A stretch of DNA of 64,000 nucleotides from Megascapheus bottae (Eukaryota; Chordata; Mammalia; Rodentia; Geomyidae), in the NCBI GenBank assembly GCA_024803745.1, contig JANJXV010001772.1:1-64000 (forward strand). The letters run 5' to 3'. The notes below the pieces were generated by a model. The model had not been told where the DNA came from, did no database searches, and saw only the letters and a program-made list of their open reading frames with translations. Position numbers and translations under genes: made by a program. Within the stretch, counting starts at the first letter, position 1, and each line of letters opens with the position of its first letter. Below, one piece after another: positions 13,851 through 27,170 of this stretch.

Positions 13851-14904
13851 CCTAGATTCTATGACTTCACACACCTCATTTCTGAGTTGACACACCTCCA
13901 TTCTGTGATTTCACACACCTCCAATCTGACTTCACACACCTCCATTCTATGACTTCACACACCTCCATTGTGACTTCACACACCTCCATTCTATGACTTC
14001 ACACAGCTAAATTCTGACTTCACACCTCCATTTGTGACTTCACACTCCACAATTTTGACTTCACACACCTCCATTCTGTGACTTCACACACCTCCATTCT
14101 GTGACTTCACACACATCCATTTTGACTTCACACACTTCCATTCCATGACTTCACACACCTCCATTCTGTGACTTCACACACCTCCATTCCATGACTTCAC
14201 ACACCTCCATTCTATGAGATTACACACCACCATTCTATGAGTTCACACACCTACATTGTGACTTCACACACCTCCATTCTGTGACTTCACACACCAACAT
14301 TATTTCTTCAGAATCATCCATTCTATGACTTCACACACCTCCATTCTATGACTTCACAAACCTCCGTTCTGTGACCTCACAAACCTTCATTTTGAGGTCA
14401 CACACCTCCATTCTCTGACTTCACACACCTCCATTCTGACTTCACACACCTCCATTCTATGACTTCACACACTTCCTTTCTGTGACTTCACACACCTCCA
14501 TTCTGTGACTTCACACACCTCCATTCTGTGACTTCACACACCTCCATTCTATGACTTCACACACCTCCATTCTGTGACTTCACACACCTCCATTCTGGGT
14601 TCACACACCTCCAATCAGTGACTTCACACCCCTCCATTCTGTGACATCACACACCTCCATTCTATGACTTCACACATCTCCATTCTATGACTTCACACAC
14701 GTCCATTCTATAATTTTACACACCTCCATTCTGTGACTTCACACACTTCCATTCTGTGACTTCACACACCTCCATTCTGGGTTCACACACCTCCAATCAG
14801 TGACTTCACACCCCTCCATTCTGTGACATCACACACCTACATTCTATGATTTCACACACCTCCAGTCTGTGACTTCACACACCTCCATTCTATGACTTCA
14901 CACA
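13851..14904. repeat. 872-bp HOR, copy 1 (1,054 bp with a 182-bp internal duplication)
   Basis: The copy runs from the CCTAGATTC unit at 13851 to the next at 14905. The excess over the 872-bp period is exactly 182 bp and is explained by a tandem duplication: CCAATCAGTG lies at 14611 and CCAATCAG again at 14793. 182 bp fits eight units (7 x 23 + 1 x 21). Confidence 0.88.
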
Positions 14905-15776
14905 CCTAGATTCTATGACTTCACACACCTCATTTCTGAGTTGACACACCTCCATTCTGTGATTTCACACACCTCCAATCTGACTTCACACACCTCCATT
15001 CTATGACTTCACACACCTCCATTGTGACTTCACACACCTCCATTCTATGACTTCACACAGCTAAATTCTGACTTCACACCTCCATTTGTGACTTCACACT
15101 CCACAATTTTGACTTCACACACCTCCATTCTGTGACTTCACACACCTCCATTCTGTGACTTCACACACATCCATTTTGACTTCACACACTTCCATTCCAT
15201 GACTTCACACACCTCCATTCTGTGACTTCACACACCTCCATTCCATGACTTCACACACCTCCATTCTATGAGATTACACACCACCATTCTATGAGTTCAC
15301 ACACCTACATTGTGACTTCACACACCTCCATTCTGTGACTTCACACACCAACATTATTTCTTCAGAATCATCCATTCTATGACTTCACACACCTCCATTC
15401 TATGACTTCACAAACCTCCGTTCTGTGACCTCACAAACCTTCATTTTGAGGTCACACACCTCCATTCTCTGACTTCACACACCTCCATTCTGACTTCACA
15501 CACCTCCATTCTATGACTTCACACACTTCCTTTCTGTGACTTCACACACCTCCATTCTGTGACTTCACACACCTCCATTCTGTGACTTCACACACCTCCA
15601 TTCTATGACTTCACACACCTCCATTCTGTGACTTCACACACCTCCATTCTGGGTTCACACACCTCCAATCAGTGACTTCACACCCCTCCATTCTGTGACA
15701 TCACACACCTACATTCTATGATTTCACACACCTCCAGTCTGTGACTTCACACACCTCCATTCTATGACTTCACACA
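14905..15776. repeat. 872-bp HOR, copy 2
   Basis: CCTAGATTC at 14905 and 15777, CACACCTCCATTTGTG at 15075 and 15947, and the inverted repeat at 15424 and 16296 all give a spacing of exactly 872. Internal variants include CCAACATTATTTCTTCAG, CCAATCAGTG and GTGACATCAC. By eye only isolated substitutions separate it from copy 3, for example CACACACC here against CACACATC at 16196. Confidence 0.92.
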
Positions 15777-16648
15777 CCTAGATTCTATGACTTCACACAC
15801 CTCATTTCTGAGTTGACACACCTCCATTCTGTGATTTCACACACCTCCAATCTGACTTCACACACCTCCATTCTATGACTTCACACACCTCCATTGTGAC
15901 TTCACACACCTCCATTCTATGACTTCACACAGCTAAATTCTGACTTCACACCTCCATTTGTGACTTCACACTCCACAATTTTGACTTCACACACCTCCAT
16001 TCTGTGACTTCACACACCTCCATTCTGTGACTTCACACACATCCATTTTGACTTCACACACTTCCATTCCATGACTTCACACACCTCCATTCTGTGACTT
16101 CACACACCTCCATTCCATGACTTCACACACCTCCATTCTATGAGATTACACACCACCATTCTATGAGTTCACACACCTACATTGTGACTTCACACATCTC
16201 CATTCTGTGACTTCACACACCAACATTATTTCTTCAGAATCATCCATTCTATGACTTCACACACCTCCATTCTATGACTTCACAAACCTCCGTTCTGTGA
16301 CCTCACAAACCTTCATTTTGAGGTCACACACCTCCATTCTCTGACTTCACACACCTCCATTCTGACTTCACACACCTCCATTCTATGACTTCACACACTT
16401 CCTTTCTGTGACTTCACACACCTCCATTCTGTGACTTCACACACCTCCATTCTGTGACTTCACACACCTCCATTCTATGACTTCACACACCTCCATTCTG
16501 TGACTTCACACACCTCCATTCTGGGTTCACACACCTCCAATCAGTGACTTCACACCCCTCCATTCTGTGACATCACACACCTCCATTCTATGATTTCACA
16601 CACCTCCAGTCTGTGACTTCACACACCTCCATTCTATGACTTCACACA
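15777..16648. repeat. 872-bp HOR, copy 3
   Basis: It keeps the exact 872-bp register with both neighbours (landmarks at 15947 and 16819). The unit before the CCAGTCTGTG unit reads CCTCCATTCTATGATTTC here and CCTACATTCTATGATTTC in copy 2. That is one of the few markers able to tell the copies apart. Confidence 0.92.
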
Positions 16649-17450
16649 CCTAGATTCTATGACTTCACACACCTCATTTCTGAGTTGACACACCTCCATT
16701 CTGTGATTTCACACACCTCCAATCTGACTTCACACACCTCCATTCTATGACTTCACACACCTCCATTGTGACTTCACACACCTCCATTCTATGACTTCAC
16801 ACAGCTAAATTCTGACTTCACACCTCCATTTGTGACTTCACACTCCACAATTTTGACTTCACACACCTCCATTCTGTGACTTCACACACCTCCATTCTGT
16901 GACTTCACACACATCCATTTTGACTTCACACACTTCCATTCCATGACTTCACACACCTCCATTCTGTGACTTCACACACCTCCATTCCATGACTTCACAC
17001 ACCTCCATTCTATGAGATTACACACCACCATTCTATGAGTTCACACACCTACATTGTGACTTCACACACCTCCATTCTGTGACTTCACACACCAACATTA
17101 TTTCTTCAGAATCATCCATTCTATGACTTCACACACCTCCATTCTATGACTTCACAAACCTCCGTTCTGTGACCTCACAAACCTTCATTTTGAGGTCACA
17201 CACCTCCATTCTCTGACTTCACACACCTCCATTCTGACTTCACACACCTCCATTCTATGACTTCACACACTTCCTTTCTGTGACTTCACACACCTCCATT
17301 CTGTGACTTCACACACCTCCATTCTGTGACTTCACACACCTCCATTCTATGACTTCACACACCTCCATTCTGTGACTTCACACACCTCCATTCTGGGTTC
17401 ACACACCTCCAATCAGTGACTTCACACCCCTCCATTCTGTGACATCACAC
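16649..17450. repeat. 872-bp HOR, copy 4 (truncated)
   Basis: The register holds through the inverted repeat at 17168 and the CCAATCAGTG unit near 17411. It then passes into CACACGTCCATTCTATAATT, a unit also found in the 182-bp insert of copy 1 (near 14699). The amplified block therefore probably arose from a longer parent that still flanks it. Confidence 0.85.
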
Positions 17451-18356
17451 ACCTCCATTCTATGACTTCACACACGTCCATTCTATAATTTTACACACCT
17501 CCATTCTGTGACTTCACACACTTCCATTCTATAACTTCACACACCTTCATTCTGTGACTTCACACACCTCCATTCTATGACTTCACACACCTCCATTCTA
17601 TGACTTCACACACCTCAATTCTGTGACTTCACACACCTACATTCTATGATTTCACACACCTCCAGTCTGTGACTTCACACATCTCCATTCTATGACTTCA
17701 CACCCCTCCATTCTATAACTTAACACACCTACATTGTGACTTCACACCTCCATTCTATGAGTTCACACACATGCATTGTGACTTCACACACCTCCATTCT
17801 ATTACTTTAACCACCAACATTCTGACTTCACACACCTCCATTTTAATTTCACACGCCTTAGTTCTGTGACTTCACACACGTCCATTCTTTGACTTCACAC
17901 ACCTCCATTCTGTGACTTCACACACCTCCATTCCATGACTTCACACACCTCCATTCTATGAGATTACACACCACCATTCTATGAGTTCACACACCTTCAT
18001 TATTACTTCATAACCATCCATTCTATGACTTCACACACCTCCATTCTATGACTTCACAAACCTCCGTTCTGTGACCTCACACACCTTCATTTTGAGGTCA
18101 CACACCTCCATTCTGTGACTTCAGACACCTCCATTCTGACTTCACACAGCTCCATTCTGTGACTTAACACACATCCATTCTGTGACTTCATACACCTCCA
18201 TTCTATGACTTCACACACCTCCATTCTGTGACTTCACACACCTCCATTCTGGGTTCACACACCTCCAATCTGTGACTTCACACCCCTCCATTCTGTGACT
18301 TCACACACCTCCATTCTATGACTTCACACACGTCCATTCTATGACTTCACACAGCT
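17451..18356. repeat. Type-1-like flank after the 872-bp HOR
   Basis: The variant order CCAGTCTGTG, CTATAACTTAACACACC, ACACATGCATTGTG, TTAACCACCAACATTC, CTATGAGATTACAC, inverted repeat (18070) matches type-1 HOR copies 1-3 around 1.4-1.9 kb, 4.6-5.1 kb and 7.3-7.8 kb. It differs by TTTTAATTTC and GCCTTAGTTC, which mark this copy. Confidence 0.75.
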
Positions 18357-20784
18357 CCATTCTGTGACTTCACACACCTCCATTTTGACTTCACACACTT
18401 CCATTCTTTGAATTAACACACCTGCATTCTGTGACTTCACACACCACCATTGTTTGACTTCACAACCTATATTCTTGGACTTCACACACCTCCATTCCAT
18501 GACTTCACACATCTCCATTTTATGAGTTCACACACCTTCATTCTACTTCAGAAACATCCATTCTATGACTTCACACACCTCCATTCTATGACTTCACAAA
18601 CCTCCATTCTGTGACTTCACACACCAACATTCTGAGTTCACACACCTCCATTCTTTGACTTCACACACCTCCATTCTGACTTCAAACAGCTTCATTCTAT
18701 GACTTCACACACCTCCATTCTGTGCCTTCACACACCGCCATTCTATGACTTAACACACCTTCATTCTTACGTCACAAACATCCATTCTATGACTTCACAC
18801 ACCTCCATTCTATGACTTCACACACCTCCATTCTATGACTTCACAAACCTCCATTCTGTGACTTCACACACCTCAATTCTGTGACTTCACACACCTCCAT
18901 TATGAATTCACACACATCCATTCTATGACTTCACACACTTCCATTCTATGACTTCACACACCTTCATTCTGTGACTTCAAACACCTCCATTCTGAGTTCA
19001 CACACCTCCATTCTGTGACTTCACACAACTCCAATCTGACTTCACACAGCTCCATTCTATAACTTCACACACCTCCATTCTGTGACTTCACACACCTCCA
19101 TTCTATGACTTCACACACCTCCATTGTGACTTCACACAGCTCCATTCTATGAGTTCACACACCTCCATTCTGACTTCACACACCTCCATTATATGACTTC
19201 ACACACCTCCATTCTGACTTCACACACCTCCATTCTATGACTTCACACAATTCCATTCTGACTTCATACACCTCCATTGTATGAGTTCACACAGCTCCAT
19301 TCTGTGACTTCACACACCTGAATTCTGTGACTTCACACGCCTCCATTATGACTTCACACACCTCCATTCTATGACTTCACACACCTCCATTCTATGACTT
19401 CACACACCTAGATTCTGTGACTTCACACACCTCCATTCTGAGTTCACACACCTCCATTCAGTGACTTCACACACCTCCATTCTGACTTCAAACAGCTCCG
19501 TAAAATGACTTCACACACCTCCATTCTGTGACTTCGCACACCTCCATTCTGACTTCACACAGCTCCATTCTTTGACTTCCCACACCTCCATTCTATGATT
19601 TCACACACCTCCATTCTATGACTTCACACACCTCCATTCTGTGACTTCACACACCTCCATTCTAAGTTCGCACACCTCCATTCTGTGACTTCACACAACT
19701 CCATTCTGACTTCACACACCTCCATTCTGTGACTTCACACACCTCCATTATATGACTTTACACACCTCCATTCTGTGACTTCACACACCTCCATTCTATG
19801 ACTTCACACACCTACATTCTGTGATTTCACACACCTACATTGTGACTTCACAGACCTCCATTCTATGAGTTCACACAAATGCATTGTGAATTCACACACC
19901 TCCATTCTATGACTTCACACACCTCCATTCTGACTTCACACACCTCCATTCTGACTTCACACACCTCAATTCTGTGACTTAACACAACTCCATTCTATGA
20001 TTTCACACACCTCCATTCTATGAGTTCACACACCTCCATTCTATGACTTCACACACCTCCTTTCTGAGTTGACACACCTCCATTCTATGACTTCACACAC
20101 CTCCAATCTGACTTCACACACCTCCATTTTATGACTTCACACACTTCCATTCTGTGACTTCACATACCTCCATTCTTTGACTTCACACACCTCCATTGTG
20201 AGTTCACACACCTCCGTTGTGAATTCACACACCTGCATTCTGTCACTTCACACACCTCCATTCTGTGACTTCGCACACCTCCATTCCATGACTTCACACA
20301 CCTCCGTTCCATGATTTCACACACCTCCATTCTATGAGTTCACACACCACCATTCTGACTTCACACACCTCCATTCTATGACTTCACACACCTTCATTCT
20401 TCCTTCAGAAACATCCATTCTATGACTTCACACACCTCCATTGTGTGACTTCACACACCTCCATTCTGAGTTCACACACCCCTATTCTGTGACTTCACAC
20501 ACCTTCAGTCTGTGACTTGACACACCTCCATTCTATTACTTCACACACCTCCATTCTATGACTTCACAAACCTCCAATATATGACTTCACACACCTCCAT
20601 TCTGTGACTTCACACACCTCCATTCTATGACTTCACACACCTCCATTCTGTGACTTCACACACCTACATTTTGACTTCACAGACCTCCATTCTATGAGTT
20701 CACACAAATGCATTGTGACTTCACACACCTCCATTCTGTGACTTCACACACCTCCATTCTGTGACTTCACACACCTGCATTCTA

Positions 20785-20853
20785 TGATTTCTCACACCTC
20801 CATTCTATTAATTCACACACCTCCATTCTGTGACTTCACACAACTCCATTCTA
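20785..20853. repeat. Three-unit (69-bp) segment present only in HOR copy 1
   Basis: Copy 1 reads ACCTGCATTCTA, then three 23-mers (with TGATTTCTCAC, TTAATTCACACACC and CTTCACACAACTCC), then TGACTTCCCACACC. Copy 2, near 24210, goes straight from ACCTGCATTCTA to TGACTTCCCACACC. This accounts for the whole period difference (3,426 against 3,357). A similar CTCAC/TTAATTC series exists near 25570 and 25910, so loss from copy 2 is more likely than gain in copy 1. Confidence 0.85.
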
Positions 20854-21239
20854 TGACTTCCCACACCTCCATTCTGTGACTTCACACACCTCCATTCTGA
20901 GTTCACAAACCTCCATTCTGTGATTTAACGCACCTTCATTCTGTGACTTCACACACCTCCATTCTATGAATTCACACACCTCCATTCTATGAGTTCACAC
21001 ACGTCCATTCTATGACTTCACACACCTCCATTCTTTGACTGAATGCACCTCCATTCTATGAGTTCACACACCTCCATTCTGTGACTTCACACACCTTTAT
21101 TGTTTGACTTCACACACCTCCATTCTTTGACTTCACACACCTCCATTCCATGACTTCACACACCTCCATTCTATGAGTTCACACAACTCCATTCTATGAT
21201 TCACACACCTCCATTTTGACTTCACACACCTCCATTCTT

Positions 21240-21247
21240 TGACGTCA
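21240..21247. other. CRE-type octamer TGACGTCA in a variant unit (one of 9)
   Basis: The consensus unit junction reads TGACTTCA. A single T-to-G change gives the palindrome TGACGTCA, the canonical CREB/ATF site. Further exact copies are at 24597, 27411, 27503, 33846, 36961, 58127, 59935 and 62779. Three pairs (21240/24597, 33846/36961, 58127/59935) are HOR copies of one event, so about six independent changes are needed. TTACGTCA near 18767, 22193 and 30375 is a related form. Chance is a sufficient explanation given ~2,800 junctions, so function is doubtful. Confidence 0.6.
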
Positions 21248-21782
21248 TACACCTTCGTTCTCACTTCAGAAACATCCATTCTATGAGTTCAGGCACATCC
21301 ATTCTATGACTTCACAAACCTCCGTTCTGTGACCACACACCTCCATTCTGAGTTCCCACACCTCCATTCTGTGACTTCACTCACCTCCATCCTGACTTCA
21401 CACACCTCCATTCTGACTTCACAAACCTCAATTCTTTGTCTTCACACACATCCATTCTATGATTTCACACTCTTCCATTCTATGAATTCACACACCTCCA
21501 TTCTATGACTTCACACACCCCATTTCTGATTTGACACACCTCCATTTTGTGATTTCACACACCTCCAATTTGACTTCACACACCCCCATTCTATGACTTC
21601 ACACACCCCCATTGTGACTTCACACACTCCATTCTATGAGTTCACACACCTCCATTCTGACTTCACACACCTCCGTTCTATGGCTTCACACAGCTGCATT
21701 CTGACTTCAGACACCTCCATTTGTGACTTCACACACCACAATTTTGACTTCAAATACCTACATTCTGTGTCTTCACACACCT

Positions 21783-24700
21783 CCATTCTGTGACTTCACA
21801 CACCTCCATTTTGACTTCACACACTTCCATTCTTTGAATTAACACACCTGCATTCTGTGACTTCACACACCACCATTGTTTGACTTCACAACCTATATTC
21901 TTGGACTTCACACACCTCCATTCCATGACTTCACACATCTCCATTTTATGAGTTCACACACCTTCATTCTACTTCAGAAACATCCATTCTATGACTTCAC
22001 ACACCTCCATTCTATGACTTCACAAACCTCCATTCTGTGACTTCACACACCAACATTCTGAGTTCACACACCTCCATTCTTTGACTTCACACACCTCCAT
22101 TCTGACTTCAAACAGCTTCATTCTATGACTTCACACACCTCCATTCTGTGCCTTCACACACCGCCATTCTATGACTTAACACACCTTCATTCTTACGTCA
22201 CAAACATCCATTCTATGACTTCACACACCTCCATTCTATGACTTCACACACCTCCATTCTATGACTTCACAAACCTCCATTCTGTGACTTCACACACCTC
22301 AATTCTGTGACTTCACACACCTCCATTATGAATTCACACACATCCATTCTATGACTTCACACACTTCCATTCTATGACTTCACACACCTTCATTCTGTGA
22401 CTTCAAACACCTCCATTCTGAGTTCACACACCTCCATTCTGTGACTTCACACAACTCCAATCTGACTTCAAACAGCTCCATTCTATAACTTCACACACCT
22501 CCATTCTGTGACTTCACACACCTCCATTCTATGACTTCACACACCTCCATTGTGACTTCACACAGCTCCATTCTATGAGTTCACACACCTCCATTCTGAC
22601 TTCACACACCTCCATTATATGACTTCACACACCTCCATTCTGACTTCACACACCTCCATTCTATGACTTCACACAATTCCATTCTGACTTCAGACACCTC
22701 CATTGTATGAGTTCACACAGCTCCATTCTGTGACTTCACACACCTGAATTCTTTGACTTCACACGCCTCCATTATGACTTCACACACCTCCATTCTATGA
22801 CTTCACACACCTCCATTCTATGACTTCACACACCTAGATTCTGTGACTTCACACACCTCCATTCTGAGTTCACACACCTCCATTCAGTGACTTCACACAC
22901 CTCCATTCTGACTTCAAACAGCTCCGTAAAATGACTTCACACACCTCCATTCTGTGACTTCGCACACCTCCATTCTGACTTCACACAGCTCCATTCTTTG
23001 ACTTCCCACACCTCCATTCTATGATTTCACACACCTCCATTCTATGACTTCACACACCTCCATTCTGTGACTTCACACACCTCCATTCTAAGTTCGCACA
23101 CCTCCATTCTGTGACTTCACACAACTCCATTCTGACTTCACACACCTCCATTCTGTGACTTCACACACCTCCATTATATGACTTTACACACCTCCATTCT
23201 GTGACTTCACACACCTCCATTCTATGACTTCACACACCTACATTCTGTGATTTCACACACCTACATTGTGACTTCACAGACCTCCATTCTATGAGTTCAC
23301 ACAAATGCATTGTGAATTCACACACCTCCATTCTATGACTTCACACACCTCCATTCTGACTTCACACACCTCCATTCTGACTTCACACACCTCAATTCTG
23401 TGACTTAACACAACTCCATTCTATGATTTCACACACCTCCATTCTATGAGTTCACACACCTCCATTCTATGACTTCACACACCTCCTTTCTGAGTTGACA
23501 CACCTCCATTCTATGACTTCACACACCTCCAATCTGACTTCACACACCTCCATTTTATGACTTCACACACTTCCATTCTGTGACTTCACATACCTCCATT
23601 CTTTGACTTCACACACCTCCATTGTGAGTTCACACACCTCCGTTGTGAATTCACACACCTGCATTCTGTCACTTCACACACCTCCATTCTGTGACTTCGC
23701 ACACCTCCATTCCATGACTTCACACACCTCCGTTCCATGATTTCACACACCTCCATTCTATGAGTTCACACACCACCATTCTGACTTCACACACCTCCAT
23801 TCTATGACTTCACACACCTTCATTCTTCCTTCAGAAACATCCATTCTATGACTTCACACACCTCCATTGTGTGACTTCACACACCTCCATTCTGAGTTCA
23901 CACACCCCTATTCTGTGACTTCACACACCTTCAGTCTGTGACTTGACACACCTCCATTCTATTACTTCACACACCTCCATTCTATGACTTCACAAACCTC
24001 CAATATATGACTTCACACACCTCCATTCTGTGACTTCACACACCTCCATTCTATGACTTCACACACCTCCATTCTGTGACTTCACACACCTACATTTTGA
24101 CTTCACAGACCTCCATTCTATGAGTTCACACAAATGCATTGTGACTTCACACACCTCCATTCTGTGACTTCACACACCTCCATTCTGTGACTTCACACAC
24201 CTGCATTCTATGACTTCCCACACCTCCATTCTGTGACTTCACACACCTCCATTCTGAGTTCACAAACCTCCATTCTGTGATTTAACGCACCTTCATTCTG
24301 TGACTTCACACACCTCCATTCTATGAATTCACACACCTCCATTCTATGAGTTCACACACGTCCATTCTATGACTTCACACACCTCCATTCTTTGACTGAA
24401 TGCACCTCCATTCTATGAGTTCACACACCTCCATTCTGTGACTTCACACACCTTTATTGTTTGACTTCACACACCTCCATTCTTTGACTTCACACACCTC
24501 CATTCCATGACTTCACACACCTCCATTCTATGAGTTCACACAACTCCATTCTATGATTCACACACCTCCATTTTGACTTCACACACCTCCATTCTTTGAC
24601 GTCATACACCTTCGTTCTCACTTCAGAAACATCCATTCTATGAGTTCAGGCACATCCATTCTATGACTTCACAAACCTCCGTTCTGTGACCACACACCTC

Positions 24701-25139
24701 CATTCTGAGTTCCCACACCTCCATTCTGTGACTTCACTCACCTCCATCCTGACTTCACACACCTCCATTCTGACTTCACAAACCTCAATTCTTTGTCTTC
24801 ACACACATCCATTCTATGATTTCACACTCTTCCATTCTATGAATTCACACACCTCCATTCTATGACTTCACACACCCCATTTCTGATTTGACACACCTCC
24901 ATTTTGTGATTTCACACACCTCCAATTTGACTTCACACACCCCCATTCTATGACTTCACACACCCCCATTGTGACTTCACACACTCCATTCTATGAGTTC
25001 ACACACCTCCATTCTGACTTCACACACCTCCGTTCTATGGCTTCACACAGCTGCATTCTGACTTCAGACACCTCCATTTGTGACTTCACACACCACAATT
25101 TTGACTTCAAATACCTACATTCTGTGTCTTCACACACCT
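21783..25139. repeat. 3.4-kb HOR, copy 2 (3,357 bp)
   Basis: The offset to the next partial copy is 3,357 (CCTGCATTC at 21847 and 25204; TGACGTCA at 21240 and 24597). Apart from the 69-bp indel, only scattered differences from copy 1 were seen, such as TTCAAACAGC for TTCACACAGC near 22468, TTCAGACACC for TTCATACACC near 22690, and TCTTTGAC for TCTGTGAC near 22750. This suggests a recent duplication. Confidence 0.9.
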
Positions 25140-25280
25140 CCATTCTGTGACTTCACACACCTCCATTTTGACTTCACACACTTCCATTCTTTGAATTAAC
25201 ACACCTGCATTCTGTGACTTCACACACCACCATTGTTTGACTTCACAACCTATATTCTTGGACTTCACACACCTCCATTC
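25140..25280. repeat. 3.4-kb HOR, copy 3 (start only)
   Basis: The start of the HOR (CTTTGAATTAAC, CCTGCATTC, TTCACAACCTATATTC) is present again. The order breaks at about 25275, where CTGTGCCTTCACACATC replaces the expected CCATGACTTCACACATC. Confidence 0.8.
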
Positions 25281-26300
25281 TGTGCCTTCACACATCTCCA
25301 TTCTAGGACTTAACACACCTTCATTCTACTTCAGAAACATCCATTCTATGACTTCACACACCTCCATTCTATGACTTCACAAACCTCCATTCTGTGACTT
25401 CACACACCTCCATTCTGAGTTCATACACCTCAATTCCGTGACTTCACACACCTCAATTCTCAATTCACACACCTCCATTCTATGACTTCACACAATTCCA
25501 TTCTATGACTTCACACACCTCCATCCTTTGACTTCACACACCTCCATTGTGACTTCACACACCTCCATTCTTTGATTTCTCACACCTCCATTCTATTAAT
25601 TCACAGACCTCCATTCTGTGACTTCCCACAACTCCATTCTATGACTTCCCACACCTCCATTCTGTGACTTCACAAACCTATATTATGAGTTCACACACCT
25701 CAATTCCGTGACTTCACACACCTCAATTCTCACTTCACACACCTCCATTCTATGACTTCACACAATTCCATTCTATGACTTCACACACCTCCATTCTTTG
25801 ACTTCACACACCTCCATTGTGAGTTCACACACCTCCATTCTGTGACTTCACACACCTCCATTCTGTGACTTCACACACCTCCATTCTGTGACTTCACACA
25901 CCTCCATTCTATGATTTCTCTCACCTCCATTCTATTAATTCACACACCTCCATTCTGTTACTTCACACAACTCCATTCTATGACTTCCCACACCTCCATT
26001 CTGTGACTTCACACACCTCCATTCTGAGTTCACAAACCTCCATTTTGTGACTTAACGCACCTTCATTCTGTGACTTCACACACCTCCATGATATGAATTC
26101 ACACACCTCCATTCTATGAGTTCACACACGTCCATTCTATGACTTCACGAACCTCCAGTCTTTGACTTCACAACCCTCCATTCTGTGACTTCACACACCT
26201 CCATTCTTTAACTTCACACACCTCCATTGTTACTTCCCACACCTCCAGTCTGAGTTCACACACCTCCGTTCTGACTTCACACACCTCCATTCTATGACTT
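25281..26300. repeat. Mosaic satellite segment
   Basis: Unit order here does not follow either neighbour as a whole. Two internal stretches of about 0.25 kb resemble each other: CACCTCAATTCCGTGACTTC, then ACACAATTCC, lies near 25427 and again near 25690. The CTTAACGCACC and GAATTCACACACC units near 26050-26110 match those near 20928 of the 3.4-kb HOR. Confidence 0.65.
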
Positions 26301-27170
26301 CACACACCTCCATTCTGTGACTTCACACACCTGAATTCTGTGACTTCACACGCCTCCATTATGACTTCACACACCTCCATTCAGTGACTTCACACACCTC
26401 CATTCTATGACTTCACACACCTAGATTCTGTGACTTCACACACCTCCATTCTGAGTTCACACACCTCCATTCAGTGACTTCACACACCTCCATTCTGACT
26501 TCAAACAGCTCCGTAAAATGACTTCACACACCTCCATTCTGTGACTTCGCACACCTCCATTCTGACTTCACACAGCTCCATTCTTTGACTTCCCACACCT
26601 CCATTCTATGATTTCACACACCTCCATTCTATGACTTCACACACCTCCATTCTGTGACTTCACACACCTCCATTCTGAGTTCGCACACCTCCATTCTGTG
26701 ACTTCACACAACTCCATTCTGACTTCACACACCTCCATTCTGTGACTTCACACACCTCCATTATATGACTTTACACACCTCCATTCTGTGACTTCACACA
26801 CCTCCATTCTATGACTTCACACACCTACATTCTGTGATTTCACACACCTACATTGTGACTTCACAGACCTCCATTCTATGAGTTCACACAAATGCATTGT
26901 GAATTCACACACCTCCATTCTATGACTTCACACACCTCCATTCTGACTTCACACACCTCCATTCTGACTTCACACACCTCAATTCTGTGACTTAACACAA
27001 CTCCATTCTATGATTTCACACACCTCCATTCTATGAGTTCACACACCTCCATTCTATGACTTCACACACCTCCTTTCTGAGTTGACACACCTCCATTCTA
27101 TGACTTCACACACCTCCAATCTGACTTCACACACCTCCATTTTATGACTTCACACACTTCCATTCTGTGA
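26300..27170. repeat. Partial copy of the 3.4-kb HOR
   Basis: CCTGAATTC at 26330 begins a run that repeats the middle of the 3.4-kb HOR (19317 in copy 1, 22743 in copy 2). The run includes CCGTAAAATGAC, CTTCGCACACC, TATATGACTTTACAC, ACAAATGCATTGTG and CCATTTTATGAC. It ends near 27170, where CTTCAAAAACCTCCC replaces CTTCACATACC. It reads CTGAGTTCGCAC where copies 1 and 2 read CTAAGTTCGCAC. Confidence 0.8.

Larger units (their letters stand above)
18357..21782. repeat. 3.4-kb HOR, copy 1 (3,426 bp)
   Basis: This HOR has a variant set absent from the first 18 kb: GAATTAACACACCTGC, TTCACAACCTATATTC, CCGTAAAATGAC, CCTGAATTC, ACAAATGCATTGTG, GACTGAATGCACC and TTTGACGTCATACACC. Landmarks at 18421 and 21847 (CCTGCATTC) and at 19317 and 22743 (CCTGAATTC) give an offset of 3,426. 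It carries three units at about 20785-20853 that copy 2 lacks. Confidence 0.9.

Noticed and set aside
21593..25316. Short open frames of 64-69 codons on both strands near 21.6-21.9 kb and 24.95-25.3 kb
   Set aside because: They are made only of translated satellite units (periodic His/Ser/Thr-rich or Cys/Glu/Val-rich peptides). The + strand pair is identical because it lies in two HOR copies 3,357 bp apart. There is no codon bias, promoter or domain.
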